From assembly GCA_024233215.1 (NCBI GenBank), contig JACKPW010000006.1:283421-347420 (forward strand): a DNA stretch of 64,000 bases, written 5' to 3'. The notes below the pieces were generated by a model, which ran no database searches, was not told the origin of the DNA, and worked only from the letters and a program-made list of their open reading frames with translations. Both the position numbers and the translations under genes were made by a program. The DNA comes from Verrucomicrobiales bacterium (GTDB taxonomy: Bacteria; Verrucomicrobiota; Verrucomicrobiia; Limisphaerales; J093). Positions 44,169-53,871 of the stretch are shown here, piece by piece; positions within the stretch are counted from its first letter, which is position 1, and each line of letters starts with the position of its first letter.

Positions 44169-44516
44169 ATGGTTAACTGTCCGACAATCCTGATGCTTGG
44201 CGCCCAGGCGGCGACCAGCCAGCCCGACCCGCGGGCTCAGACGATGCAACTCGTCCTCATGATGGGGACGTTGATGATCATGTTTTACTTCGTCTTCTGG
44301 CGCCCCCAGCAGAAGAAGCAGAAACAGCACACCGAAATGCTGGCCACGCTCAAACCGGGTGACAAGGTGGTCACCAGCAGCGGCATCTGCGGCGTCATCA
44401 TCAGCATGAAGGACCGGACCGTCACGCTCCGCTCCACCGACTCCAAGCTCGAGGTCCTGAAGGGCAGCATCTCCGACATCATGACCCGATCCGGTGGCAG
44501 CGACGACAAATCCTGA
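44169..44516 (+). CDS. yajC: Preprotein translocase subunit YajC
   Basis: 115 residues. One transmembrane helix (LVLMMGTLMIMFYFVFWRPQQKKQKQHTEML) followed by the SH3-like cytoplasmic part (LKPGDKVVTSSGICGVIISMKDRTVTLRS) typical of YajC, an accessory of SecDF. It lies 48 bp upstream of secDF on the same strand, the standard yajC-secD-secF order. The ATG at 44169 gives a normal length. Confidence 0.95.
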   Translation: MVNCPTILMLGAQAATSQPDPRAQTMQLVLMMGTLMIMFYFVFWRPQQKKQKQHTEMLATLKPGDKVVTSSGICGVIISMKDRTVTLRSTDSKLEVLKGSISDIMTRSGGSDDKS

Positions 44517-44564
44517 CCGTCCGCCATGCGTCCCTCCCCCTTGCTCCGCTTTCCCTGAAATCCC

Positions 44565-47066
44565 ATGAATCGCATCGCCCCGAGATTCCTGCTGGTGGTC
44601 TTCGTCGTCGCCTGGGCCGTCTACGAGATGATCCCGCCCACCGCGCGGGACCTGATCACGGTCTTCAACGAACAGGCCGAGTACCGCGACAACGAGTTCG
44701 TTGAAATGGTGCAGCGTGCCCGCGACCTGGTTGCGACCGGCACGAACGAGCCCTTCGCGGCCCTCATGACCGCCGCCAGCACCAATGACCTGGCCCGCTA
44801 TTTCCCGTCCTTGACCGAGGAGGATGCGCCGGATGTCAACCGCGGCATTCTCCACGAGGTTCAAAAGAAGGCCTCGGGCCAGATCCAGTTGGGCCTGGAC
44901 CTGCAGGGGGGCACGTCGTTTCTGGTCTCCCTCGATCCCGAGAAACTGCAGGACATGGCCGACCCCAAGAGCGCCCAGCGACAAGCCATCGAGGTGCTGC
45001 GGAAACGCGTCGATCGCTTTGGCGTCGCGGAGCCGATCATCCAGCCCTCCGGGGATGATCGTATCCTGATCCAACTCCCCGGGCTGTCGGAGGCGGACAA
45101 ACTCAGCGCGCGCACCCAGATTGAGAAGGCGGCGTTTCTCGAATTCCGGCTGGTCCACCCGGACAGCGCCCAGTTGATCCGCGACCAGATTCCCGAACCC
45201 GGCTACGAAATCCTGACGGAACGTACCCGGAAAAGCCGGCAGGGAGAGGAGGACGCCTCGGGCCAGGCATACCTGGTAAGCCGCAAGGCGGAGCAGGGGC
45301 TGACCGGGGCGTACGTGACCCGTTCCAGCGTCTATCCCGATCCCATGACCGGGAGCCTGAAGATCCATCTCCAGTTCAACAGTGAAGGGGCCGGCAAGTT
45401 TGCCGACATCACCCGCGCCAGCGTGGGCCGCCAGTTGGCGATTGTCCTGGACGGCGAACTCTACTCCGCCCCCGTGATTCGCGAACCAATCACCGGCGGG
45501 AGTTGCGAAATCAGCGGTAACTTCAACCAGGAAGAGGCGTTTGAGCTGGCGAACGTGCTGCAGAACCCGTTGGAAACCCCGGTGAAGATCGAGGAGGAAC
45601 GCGGGGTCGACCCGTCGCTCGGGCGCGATTCCATCCGGAGCGGCGTCCTGGCCAGCCTCATCGGCTTGATCGCCGTTTCCGTGTTCATGCTCATCTACTA
45701 CCTGTTCGCCGGTCTGGTGGCGAACGTGGCGCTGCTGCTGAACCTGATCGTGCTCATGGGGGTCCTGTGTTACGTCAACGCCACACTGACCCTGCCGGGC
45801 ATCGCGGGCATTGTCCTGACCATGGGCATGGCCGTGGACGCCAACGTGCTGATCTTTGAGCGCATCCGCGAGGAGGCGGCCACCGGAAAGTCCTTCAAGG
45901 GCGCCCTCGCCGCCGGCTACAGCAAGGCGTTCAGCACCATTTTCGACGCCAATATCACCACCCTGATCGCCTCGCTCATCCTGATCCTCAAGGGTTCCGG
46001 ACCGGTGAAAGGCTTCGGCGTGACGCTGTCCATCGGCGTCATCACCAGCATGTTCACCGCCCTGGTCGCCACGCGCGTGGCCTTCGACTTCCTCGCCAGC
46101 CGGGGCTGGCTGCGGCAACTGCCGATGCTCCATCTCATCGGCAACACCAAGCTGGACTTCCTCAAACTCGCCAAACCCGCATTCGCGGTCTCCTGGGTCA
46201 TCATCATCATCGGCCTCGGCTGGGGAATCGCCCGGGGCAAGAACATCTTCGGCGTGGACTTCGTCGGGGGTGACCAACTGGGCCTGAGCTTCGTGGAGAA
46301 GATCGACACCGGCAAAATCCGGTCGGTCATCGAGGGTCTGAAGGTGGGCGATCCGGTGGTGCAGTATCAGCGCGACCTTTCCGCCGGGACGGAAACCCTC
46401 CAGATCACCAGCGATTTCAGCAGCGGCACAAAGGTCGAAAAGGCGCTGCAAGAAGCTTTTCCCGAGGCGAAGTTCACCCGGATCTCGCTGGACCAGGTCG
46501 GCGCCACCGTGGGCCGGGAAATCCTGCTCTCCGCCGTCGTGTCCGTGCTGCTCTCCCTGTTCGGCATCCTGGTCTACGTGGCCTTCCGCTATGAATTCTC
46601 CTTCGCCGTCGGCGCAGTCCTGGCCGTGGTGCACGACGTGCTCATGAGCATGGGCTTCTTCTTCATCTCCGGCCGCGAACTCAGCGCACCCATCGTCGCC
46701 GCCGTGCTGACCATCATCGGCTTCTCCATCAACGACACCATCGTCATCTTCGACCGCATCCGCGAGGATCTGAAGCTGGGGATGCGAGGCACGTTCCGCG
46801 AGATCATCAACTACGCGCTGAACCAGACCCTGAGCCGGACCATCATCACGTCGGGCACCGTCTTCCTTGCCACGGCTTCGCTCTACCTCTTCGGGGGCGG
46901 CGCGATCAACGATTTCGCCTTCACCTTCCTGGTGGGCGTGGTCACCGGCACCTACTCCTCCATCTACATCGCCAGTGCGCTGGTGCTGTGGTGGCACAAG
47001 GGACACCGACCGAAACTCAGTGCCGGACTGGTGGGCGAGCCGCAGGCCGCCCCGTCCGGGGTCTGA
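44565..47066 (+). CDS. secDF: Fused SecD-SecF protein translocase subunit
   Basis: 833 residues. The N-terminal SecD part has one helix, the P1 periplasmic head (LRKRVDRFGVAEPIIQPSGDDRILIQLPG) and the helix with the proton-relay Asp (GMAVDANVLIFERIREEAATGKSF). The SecF part begins near residue 530 (IFGVDFVGGDQLGLSF) and has GFSINDTIVIFDRIREDL. Uses the proton gradient to pull exported proteins across the membrane after SecA. Separate SecD and SecF are more common; single-chain SecDF occurs in several phyla. Confidence 0.96.
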   Translation: MNRIAPRFLLVVFVVAWAVYEMIPPTARDLITVFNEQAEYRDNEFVEMVQRARDLVATGTNEPFAALMTAASTNDLARYFPSLTEEDAPDVNRGILHEVQKKASGQIQLGLDLQGGTSFLVSLDPEKLQDMADPKSAQRQAIEVLRKRVDRFGVAEPIIQPSGDDRILIQLPGLSEADKLSARTQIEKAAFLEFRLVHPDSAQLIRDQIPEPGYEILTERTRKSRQGEEDASGQAYLVSRKAEQGLTGAYVTRSSVYPDPMTGSLKIHLQFNSEGAGKFADITRASVGRQLAIVLDGELYSAPVIREPITGGSCEISGNFNQEEAFELANVLQNPLETPVKIEEERGVDPSLGRDSIRSGVLASLIGLIAVSVFMLIYYLFAGLVANVALLLNLIVLMGVLCYVNATLTLPGIAGIVLTMGMAVDANVLIFERIREEAATGKSFKGALAAGYSKAFSTIFDANITTLIASLILILKGSGPVKGFGVTLSIGVITSMFTALVATRVAFDFLASRGWLRQLPMLHLIGNTKLDFLKLAKPAFAVSWVIIIIGLGWGIARGKNIFGVDFVGGDQLGLSFVEKIDTGKIRSVIEGLKVGDPVVQYQRDLSAGTETLQITSDFSSGTKVEKALQEAFPEAKFTRISLDQVGATVGREILLSAVVSVLLSLFGILVYVAFRYEFSFAVGAVLAVVHDVLMSMGFFFISGRELSAPIVAAVLTIIGFSINDTIVIFDRIREDLKLGMRGTFREIINYALNQTLSRTIITSGTVFLATASLYLFGGGAINDFAFTFLVGVVTGTYSSIYIASALVLWWHKGHRPKLSAGLVGEPQAAPSGV

Positions 47067-47142
47067 GTCCCGGCTAAACGGGCGCCCCCTGAAATCCGTG
47101 CTGGCCTGCCGGGAAGGTTTCCGGCATGGTACCTGGCCAGCT

Positions 47143-47889
47143 ATGAAGACACTGGTTGCCTCACTGGCTTCATTGCTGTGCCTCGGCACGGCTCCAATCA
47201 ACGCCGCAGACAACGTCGCCCCGCCGGGCTTCGTCAGCCTGTTCAACGGCAGGGACCTGACCGGCTGGAAGATCCCCGACGGGGACAACGGTCACTGGCG
47301 GGTCCTCGGCGGTGTCATCGATTACGACGCCCGGAGCGAATCCCCGGGAGACAAGAACCTCTGGACCACCCGGAAGTTCGAAAACTTCGTCCTGCGAATC
47401 GACTGGCGGATCAAGGAAACCCCCTACATCAACCCCCGCATCCCCTACATCCTGCCCGATGGCACCCACGCGCGGGATGTCACCGGCAAACCCATCGAGC
47501 TCTCCCTGCCCGATTCGGATTCCGGGGTGTTCATCCGCGGCAGCGGCCGGCACCAAATCAACATCTGGTGCTGGCCCATCGGCTCCGGTGAAATGTATGG
47601 CGTGCGCATGGACCCGGAGACCTCCCCCGAGCTCCGCGCCGCCGTCACCCCTCGTCACCAGGCGGACCGGCCCGTCGGAGAGTGGAACTCCTACGAAATC
47701 ACGGTCAAGGGAGACACGGTAAAGGTGGTGCTCAACGGCATCACGGTGATCCCCGGCGCGAAACTGACCGATCTGCCAGCCGTGGGGCCGCTGGCGTTGC
47801 AGCATCACGGCGGCCTGAGCAACGGAGTCTGGAACAGCCCGCCCAGCCTGCTTCAGTTCAAGAACATCTATCTCAAGGAACTTCCCTGA
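47143..47889 (+). CDS. Secreted DUF1080 / 3-keto-disaccharide hydrolase-like protein
   Basis: 248 residues. Signal peptide KTLVASLASLLCLGTAPINA, then FVSLFNGRDLTGWKIPDGDNGHWRVLGGVIDYDA, the classic DUF1080 start, and GVFIRGSGRHQINIWCWPIGSGEMYG, GEWNSYEITVKGDTVKVVLNG, VGPLALQHHGG. LamG-like beta-sandwich. Members hydrolyse 3-keto-glycosides in some bacteria; others are only binding proteins. Very common in Verrucomicrobia and Planctomycetes. The ATG at 47143 precedes the signal peptide. Confidence 0.92.
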   Translation: MKTLVASLASLLCLGTAPINAADNVAPPGFVSLFNGRDLTGWKIPDGDNGHWRVLGGVIDYDARSESPGDKNLWTTRKFENFVLRIDWRIKETPYINPRIPYILPDGTHARDVTGKPIELSLPDSDSGVFIRGSGRHQINIWCWPIGSGEMYGVRMDPETSPELRAAVTPRHQADRPVGEWNSYEITVKGDTVKVVLNGITVIPGAKLTDLPAVGPLALQHHGGLSNGVWNSPPSLLQFKNIYLKELP

Positions 47890-47989
47890 CGAACGACCGC
47901 CCCGGGCCCGCCCGGGAACCTGCGTCGCCCGGTCTCATCAGCATCCGACGGCGGCAGGTCCCGACGGTTCCCGGGACAACCCCGGCCTG

Positions 47990-50900
47990 ATGAACCCATC
48001 CGGCAGATCCCGAACCGCCACCGCCCCGCGCGGGCTTGGTCTGCTGCTGGCCCTGGGGTTCTGCACCCTTCAATGGCCAACAGCCACCGCCGCGCCCCCC
48101 ACCCCCCTGGATCCTGCGGATTTCATCATCCGCCGCTGGACCCGTGAGGACGGCCTGCCCAACCGCCGGGTGCAAACAATCCGGCAAACTCCCGACGGAT
48201 TCCTTTGGGTCGGCACCGCCAGTGGTCTGGCCCGCTTCGACGGCGTCCGCTTCCTGAACCTCACGCGCACCCATGCCCTGGCAATGCCGGACGACGACTG
48301 CCTGGCATTGACCGCCGCCGGGGCCAGCGGGGTGTGGCTCGGGACCGCCGCCGGGTTGGTGCGTTATGACGGGGAATGGGAGACGACCTCCCGCCTGCCG
48401 GCAGAGGGTGGAGCAGGGTCCGCCAACGCCCCCCGGGTCACCCGTTTGGTCGGAACTCCTGAGGGCGCCGTCTGGGCCGCCACGGAACCCGGCCTGTTGA
48501 GGGTATGGGGGGACGGAGAAAATCAGTCTCCCCAAGCTTGGAGGATCCCCGACTCCCCGGTGGGAATCCGGAGCATCACCCAGGGGGACGCCGCCGGGCA
48601 CTCGGTATGGGTGGGGGGAACCGAGGGAATTCATCGGTACACCGCCCTTTCGGGAGTGTGGCAGGAAGTCACACCGGCAACGGCACCGGAGGACGGAAAG
48701 GTGGCGCATCTGGTGATCGGCAGCGAAGCGGAGGGCTTCCTCGCAGTCCTGGGCCGGGCCGGATCACCCGGAGGTCGCGTACACCGATGGACGGACGGAC
48801 ATTGGCGGGAACTGCCCGACCTGGAACTCGACAACGGAGGTCAACCCCTGACCGGCGTCATCCAGTCCGCCACCAACGCCTGGCTTACCGCCGGCCCGAC
48901 CGGGTTGGTGCGCATCTCAGACGGCGGGGTGGCCACCCTGCGGCTGCCCGTGGTCTCCGATCGGGATGTGCCGCTCAGCCTGGAAACCGACCACGAAGGC
49001 AGCCTCTGGGTGGGAATGTCCGCCGGGGGCCTCCTCCAACTGCGCCCCCGCCAGATCCGGGTCATCGGACAGTCCGATGGACTGCCGGCGGATCAGGTCA
49101 ACTGCATCACGCCGCGCGGGGCTGACGGGGTGTGGCTTGGCACCCAGGGCGGCTTGCTCCAGTGGCCCCCCGCCGAGAACCCCGGTCAACCGGACATGTC
49201 AGAGCTCGCCGCCACCGCCATCCAGGGGATCTCGACGGACCGGGAAGGGCGCCTCTGGGTCGCCACCACCAACGGACTTCACATCCTGCCTCCCCCGGGA
49301 ATCCCCGCCATCGAACCCCCGGAAGACTGGACGCGAACCGCCGTCTACGACGTCCATGCCGGCGGCGGCGACCGGGTATGGCTGGCCACCGCCGGGGGAA
49401 TCGGCCGGTTCGAGGACGGGCAGTGGTTGCGCTACCCGGACGGCGGGGAACCGGGCAGCGGGTGGATTCAGGCGGTGATCGAGGACCGACTGGGGCGGGT
49501 CTGGGCCGTGCCCTCCGGGGAGGGATTGCTGGAGCACGATGCGAACGGCTGGAAATCCGCCGACTGGCTGGAGACCTTCGCGCTGCGGCGCATCCGGGCC
49601 GTTCACGAGGACAATCAGGGGAATCTCTGGTTCGGCAGCAACCGCGGCCTGCTCTTGCTCCGCAAGAACCGCCCGGTGGCGATCCGAACCGACCACGGCC
49701 TGCCGGACGACGTGGTCCAGTGCGTGCTTGATGACGGCTGCGGGAATCTGTGGGTGCGACACAGCTACGGACTCTGCCGGGCTCCAATCGATGGACTCCT
49801 GCGGGTTGCAGACGGCGATCAAAGCTCTGTCCTTTGCATCGCCTACGGTGAGGAGGACGGGTTGACTGCGGCGGGCACGGGTGAAGCCGACCATCTGCCC
49901 GAACCGTGCCGGGACAGCCGCGGGCGACTGTGGTTCCCCGGCAAGGGGGGGGTCGTGCTCATTGATCCCCACCAACTGCCAGACAACCCCTCTCCGCCGT
50001 TGGCGGTGATTGAAGCGCTCTGGGTGGACGGACGCCCGTGGTTTCAGGTACTGGCTGCCGGTGACGCCGCGACAAGTCCTCATGACCGCTTCCAGGATCT
50101 GGATCAGGAACTGGTCCTGCCCACCGGTGGAGCCCGCGTTCTCGAAATTGCCTACACCGCCCCCACCTTCGTCTCCGCCCCGGGCTGCCGTTTCAGCTAC
50201 CGCCTGCAGGGGGTGGATGCCGGATGGACCGCGGGGCTGCCCTGGCGCACCGCCCGGTATTCGAATCTCGCGCCGGGACGCTATGTCTTCGAACTGCGCG
50301 CCGTGAACGCCTACGGTGTCGGCGGCCCCGTGCAGGCCCTGCGCTTTCGGATTCCCGCACACTTCTACCAGTCCGTCTGGTACCAGTCAGCCGGTGTGCT
50401 GCTGCTCGGCGGTGTGCTCTGGGGCGGTTACCGGCGGCGACTGGCGAATCTCGCCCGCGTGGAGGCGGCCGAGCGACGCTTCGCCCTGCTCCAGCAGCGC
50501 ATGAAGCTCGCCCGCGACCTGCACGACGGGCTCGGTGCCAACCTCACCCATCTCACCCTGCTCGCCGGAGGCGCCGCCCCCGCCGGTTCCGGCCTGGAAG
50601 CCGACCGTCTGCGCCAGGTCACGGAAGGCACGCGCGAGGCGGCGACGGCGCTCCGGGAGATCATCTGGGCCACCCACCCCGAGCAGGACACGGTTCGCAG
50701 CCTCGTCAACCGGATCGAACAGACCGCCGACCAGCTGTGCGAAGCCCGCGATCTGCCGTTGCGTGTCAGGCTGCCGGGGACGCTGCCGGACCTTCCGGTC
50801 GCCCGCGAGACCCGGCTCGCCGTCTATTACACGGCCAAGGAGGCGCTCAACAACCTCGTGAAGCACGCCCACGCCACGGAAGCCCGGTTGCAGGTCGAAC

Positions 50901-51166
50901 TGAACGGCGACCAAGTCCTGCGGATCCACATCGCGGATAACGGCCGGGGCTTCAATCCTGAGTCCCCCCCACCCTCCTCCTCCGGCCACGGACTCGCCAG
51001 CATGTCGGACCGCATGGCCGCCGTGGAAGGAAGCACCGTCATCACAAGCACCGCCGGAAGCGGTACCACCATCACCCTGACGGTTCCGATCACGCTGCCC
51101 AACGGCCGGGACACCGCAAACGGGCACCCCCGCGGGAACGGTCAACCGGACAAGGCCACCAAATAG
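47990..51166 (+). CDS. Hybrid sensor: Reg_prop/Y_Y_Y two-component histidine kinase
   Basis: 1058 residues. Signal peptide (GLGLLLALGFCTLQWPTATAA), two seven-bladed Reg_prop propellers (RREDGLPNRR-type repeats: TREDGLPNRRVQTIRQTPDGFLWVGT, ..GVWLGT.., ..LWVGMSAGG) to about residue 690, a Y_Y_Y domain (LEIAYTAPTFVSAPGCRFSYRLQGVD), one transmembrane helix, then HisKA_3 with the phosphorylation site region KLARDLHDGLGANLTHL near residue 845 and a HATPase (TAKEALNNLVKHAHA; IADNGRGF). Senses an external signal, probably glycan fragments, and phosphorylates an unlinked response regulator; none is adjacent. Its 3' end overlaps the convergent gene by 25 nt. Confidence 0.92.
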   Translation: MNPSGRSRTATAPRGLGLLLALGFCTLQWPTATAAPPTPLDPADFIIRRWTREDGLPNRRVQTIRQTPDGFLWVGTASGLARFDGVRFLNLTRTHALAMPDDDCLALTAAGASGVWLGTAAGLVRYDGEWETTSRLPAEGGAGSANAPRVTRLVGTPEGAVWAATEPGLLRVWGDGENQSPQAWRIPDSPVGIRSITQGDAAGHSVWVGGTEGIHRYTALSGVWQEVTPATAPEDGKVAHLVIGSEAEGFLAVLGRAGSPGGRVHRWTDGHWRELPDLELDNGGQPLTGVIQSATNAWLTAGPTGLVRISDGGVATLRLPVVSDRDVPLSLETDHEGSLWVGMSAGGLLQLRPRQIRVIGQSDGLPADQVNCITPRGADGVWLGTQGGLLQWPPAENPGQPDMSELAATAIQGISTDREGRLWVATTNGLHILPPPGIPAIEPPEDWTRTAVYDVHAGGGDRVWLATAGGIGRFEDGQWLRYPDGGEPGSGWIQAVIEDRLGRVWAVPSGEGLLEHDANGWKSADWLETFALRRIRAVHEDNQGNLWFGSNRGLLLLRKNRPVAIRTDHGLPDDVVQCVLDDGCGNLWVRHSYGLCRAPIDGLLRVADGDQSSVLCIAYGEEDGLTAAGTGEADHLPEPCRDSRGRLWFPGKGGVVLIDPHQLPDNPSPPLAVIEALWVDGRPWFQVLAAGDAATSPHDRFQDLDQELVLPTGGARVLEIAYTAPTFVSAPGCRFSYRLQGVDAGWTAGLPWRTARYSNLAPGRYVFELRAVNAYGVGGPVQALRFRIPAHFYQSVWYQSAGVLLLGGVLWGGYRRRLANLARVEAAERRFALLQQRMKLARDLHDGLGANLTHLTLLAGGAAPAGSGLEADRLRQVTEGTREAATALREIIWATHPEQDTVRSLVNRIEQTADQLCEARDLPLRVRLPGTLPDLPVARETRLAVYYTAKEALNNLVKHAHATEARLQVELNGDQVLRIHIADNGRGFNPESPPPSSSGHGLASMSDRMAAVEGSTVITSTAGSGTTITLTVPITLPNGRDTANGHPRGNGQPDKATK

Positions 51167-52014
51167 CGCCGGAGCCGGGCCGTCTCCTCCCGCAATCCGC
51201 GATCGGCGTAGACTTCGTGCAGGTTCGTGCACACCCGCAGCAGGGTCCCCCGGGGAGTTGCCGGCGTCAGGTAGGATTCGTGAAAACCGTGTCCCGACTG
51301 GTGCAGGAACCGGACACAATCCGACCGCGCCAGCAGCTTCCCCCGGTTGAACGCATCAATGAACACCGACTCGGTGGAGGTCTGGTGCCGACAGATGAAA
51401 TGCCCCGGCATGGCGATTCCGACAATGGGAAGTCCCACCCGTCGACCGAGCAGCCAGTAAAGCAGGCTGAGGCTGATTGGATTCCCGGTGCGCCGGTCGA
51501 TCACCCGGTTGAGATAGCTGTTGTCCGGATCGTAATAGTCCACCTCGTTCCCCCGGAAACCGAGGTCGTTGAAGAGGTGGTCGTTCATGACCGCCAGGCG
51601 ACTCAAGGGCGACGGTGCGTCGCACAGCAGTTCACGCAATTCGGCGGCAAAGTGATCGAGGAGCGCCCGATAGGCGTCGATGTTGATTTCCGGGTATTGG
51701 GTCCGGGCCAGCAACCACACACCCTGCTCCAGGTCCAGATCCTCGCCGTGTCCCAGGCAGAAACCCAGAAACCGGTGATCGGCGGTCTGCCGCTCGATCA
51801 GGTGAACAATCTCCCGCGCGTGCCGCCGCGTGACCGGATCCCGGCTCAGGAGATTCTCGCGCAGCCAGTGCGCCGACTCGGGGGCACATTGCAGCAGGCG
51901 ATCCCGCACTGCCTGAAACACCCGGGGGTCCTCGTCCCCCAGCAGCGCCAACAGGGCCGCCCGCTCCCCCGCTGAGGGATGCCGCTGTTCACCTGCTGCA
52001 ACCGGAGGTTTCAT
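51142..52014 (-). CDS. SirB1-like transglutaminase-fold protein
   Basis: 290 residues. An N-terminal HEAT-like helical part (LLALLGDEDPRVFQAVRDRLLQ) and a SirB1-type core LLDHFAAELRELLCDAPSPLSRLAVMNDHLFNDLGFRGNEVDYYDPDNSYLNRVIDRRTGNPISLSLLYWLLGRRVGLPIVGIAMPGHFICRH. SirB1 and its relatives are transglutaminase-like with the catalytic Cys generally lost. Cytoplasmic. Start ATG 52014. The gene converges on the histidine kinase and overlaps its last 25 nt. Confidence 0.85.
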   Translation of the reverse strand: MKPPVAAGEQRHPSAGERAALLALLGDEDPRVFQAVRDRLLQCAPESAHWLRENLLSRDPVTRRHAREIVHLIERQTADHRFLGFCLGHGEDLDLEQGVWLLARTQYPEINIDAYRALLDHFAAELRELLCDAPSPLSRLAVMNDHLFNDLGFRGNEVDYYDPDNSYLNRVIDRRTGNPISLSLLYWLLGRRVGLPIVGIAMPGHFICRHQTSTESVFIDAFNRGKLLARSDCVRFLHQSGHGFHESYLTPATPRGTLLRVCTNLHEVYADRGLREETARLRRYLVALSG

Positions 52015-52089
52015 CGTGCGTGTCCCAATGGACGCCCCACTCGGGCCCGGATGCAAATCGAAAACTCGCCTTGCCCTTACAAATTCCCC

Positions 52090-53871
52090 TCAAAGCACGG
52101 GCTCGTCGCCTGCATCCAGCCGCTCGAACCGATCCCCCAGCATCAGCAGGCCTCCTGCCAGTTCGCCCAACAGCAGCAACACACCCACCAGGGTTGCCGG
52201 CAGAACGCTCCAGGGCCAGGGAACGCCTGCCAGCACCAGGCCAAACCCAATCGCCGCCCCCGCCCCGACCGGCGCCAGCAGCATCGCCCCCATCCCCAGC
52301 AGGTGGCCCAGCATCAACAGCAACTGGGATCCCATCACCCCGAACCCGCGTCCCCCCATGCCGGCCAGCGACGTCTGCCACGCGGGAAACAGCACGGCAA
52401 CGCCGTTCAGGAGCAACACCGACATCAGGTTGAACGCGGGCAGAAACACGCCAACCGCCGCCAGCAGGGGCAACCCACCGGTCATCACCTCCTTGGGGAC
52501 CCGTCCCTCCCCCGAGCCGGCCACGGTGCCAAGCACCGCGAAGAGCGCCAGCAGGGCCCATTGCAGCACCGTCAACGCCAAAGCCGGCGCCAGCACTTCC
52601 CCGAGCAGCACCTGCCAACCGCGCAATGGCAACGGCTTCAGCACGTCCAGGCTCTGCAAATCCTGCCGCAGATCACACCGCAGCATGTGGGGCCCCATGA
52701 TCAGGAGCATCGCCGACAGGGGTACCAGCATCATCGCCAGCGCCGCCGCCACGGTTCCCCCCTGGCTCAGGAGGGGCAGCATCGTCGAGAACAGGAAGAC
52801 CGGCAGAAAGATCAGGAAGAACCGGCTCCCCACAAAGCCCTTCAGGGCAATCAGGTTCTTCCAACACAGCGCCACCCACGGAGCCCCGGTGGGGCGGAGC
52901 CGGAACCACGGCTTGCGCGCCCTTGCCTTGCGCCCCGCCAAATGCCAGTTGCCGGAACGCACATGGGCAATCGCCTGCGAACGCTGTTGGGACCGGAACA
53001 GCGTCTCCTCCTCAATCGGCACGTTCAGTCGCATCAGGACCAGATAGAACAGGCCGCAGAGAACGAGCTGCGCCGCCATCCCCCCCATCCGCGCCATCGG
53101 TTCCGCCGCAAACAAGGGCCGGACGATCCAGCGCGCCGGCAGCAACACCCAGCCGAGCGGCCCATCCGTCGTCACCACACCCGCCAGGTGCTTCAGGTCC
53201 TCCGGGGATTTCAGCAGTTCGGGGGTGAGTTCCGGCAGGCTGCCCCTCAACCACAACGCCTCCGCCCCGACCCACAACACCATGCCCGCCAGCAGGAATC
53301 CCCGCCGGCGCCAGGGACCAATCCCCCGGTCCGCCAGCCAGGTGCGCACAAAGGCGGCGGTCTGCCGATGCAATTCCAGCAACACCATCATCAACCACCA
53401 TCCCCCGAGCCCCAACGCCGCCCCCTCCCAACCCGTACTGCGTCGCCGCCACACCAGCACCATGATCAAGGCCGTAAACAACAGACCCAGTTGGGCCCGC
53501 AGCAGATGAAACCGAATCAAGGTGCGCCGGCTGACGGGTGCGGGAAACAGAAAGGCCACCTCCCCTTCGGTCAATCCCAGGGCCGCCCGCTGCACCGGGA
53601 GCAACCAGACCAGAAAGGCAATCACCAGCATGAGCAGCGCGATGCCGCTTTCCACCAGGGCCAGGCCCTCTCCTCCCGGAGCTGCCCCTCCCCAGGCCGG
53701 TCCATCCGGTGCCCCCGCCCCACGAGGCGAGCCGGGACGCATGAAGAAGAACCAGAAGTACGCCAGCCCCACCACCGTACCGATCAGGTACTGCGGCTTG
53801 CGCAGACGGCGAAACTGAACCCGCAACCGGTTCCCCAGCGAACGCGTGATCAGATAGAGCAACCCTCGCAT
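52090..53871 (-). CDS. ABC exporter permease
   Basis: 593 residues with about 12 hydrophobic helices and a central cytoplasmic segment (RSQQRSQAIAHVRSGNWHLAGRKARARK). The first helix follows MRGLLYLITRSLGNRLRVQFRRLRK. It is coupled to the ATPase gene by an ATGA overlap at 53871, so the pair forms one transporter. Substrate unknown; similar long ABC-2 permeases often move lipids or peptides. Confidence 0.88.
   Translation of the reverse strand: MRGLLYLITRSLGNRLRVQFRRLRKPQYLIGTVVGLAYFWFFFMRPGSPRGAGAPDGPAWGGAAPGGEGLALVESGIALLMLVIAFLVWLLPVQRAALGLTEGEVAFLFPAPVSRRTLIRFHLLRAQLGLLFTALIMVLVWRRRSTGWEGAALGLGGWWLMMVLLELHRQTAAFVRTWLADRGIGPWRRRGFLLAGMVLWVGAEALWLRGSLPELTPELLKSPEDLKHLAGVVTTDGPLGWVLLPARWIVRPLFAAEPMARMGGMAAQLVLCGLFYLVLMRLNVPIEEETLFRSQQRSQAIAHVRSGNWHLAGRKARARKPWFRLRPTGAPWVALCWKNLIALKGFVGSRFFLIFLPVFLFSTMLPLLSQGGTVAAALAMMLVPLSAMLLIMGPHMLRCDLRQDLQSLDVLKPLPLRGWQVLLGEVLAPALALTVLQWALLALFAVLGTVAGSGEGRVPKEVMTGGLPLLAAVGVFLPAFNLMSVLLLNGVAVLFPAWQTSLAGMGGRGFGVMGSQLLLMLGHLLGMGAMLLAPVGAGAAIGFGLVLAGVPWPWSVLPATLVGVLLLLGELAGGLLMLGDRFERLDAGDEPVL

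Noticed and set aside
44145..47288. A 1047-codon open frame antisense to yajC-secDF
   Set aside because: High-G+C DNA gives long open antisense frames. The product is a His/Glu/Gly-rich, repetitive peptide with no domain, and the sense strand encodes SecDF.
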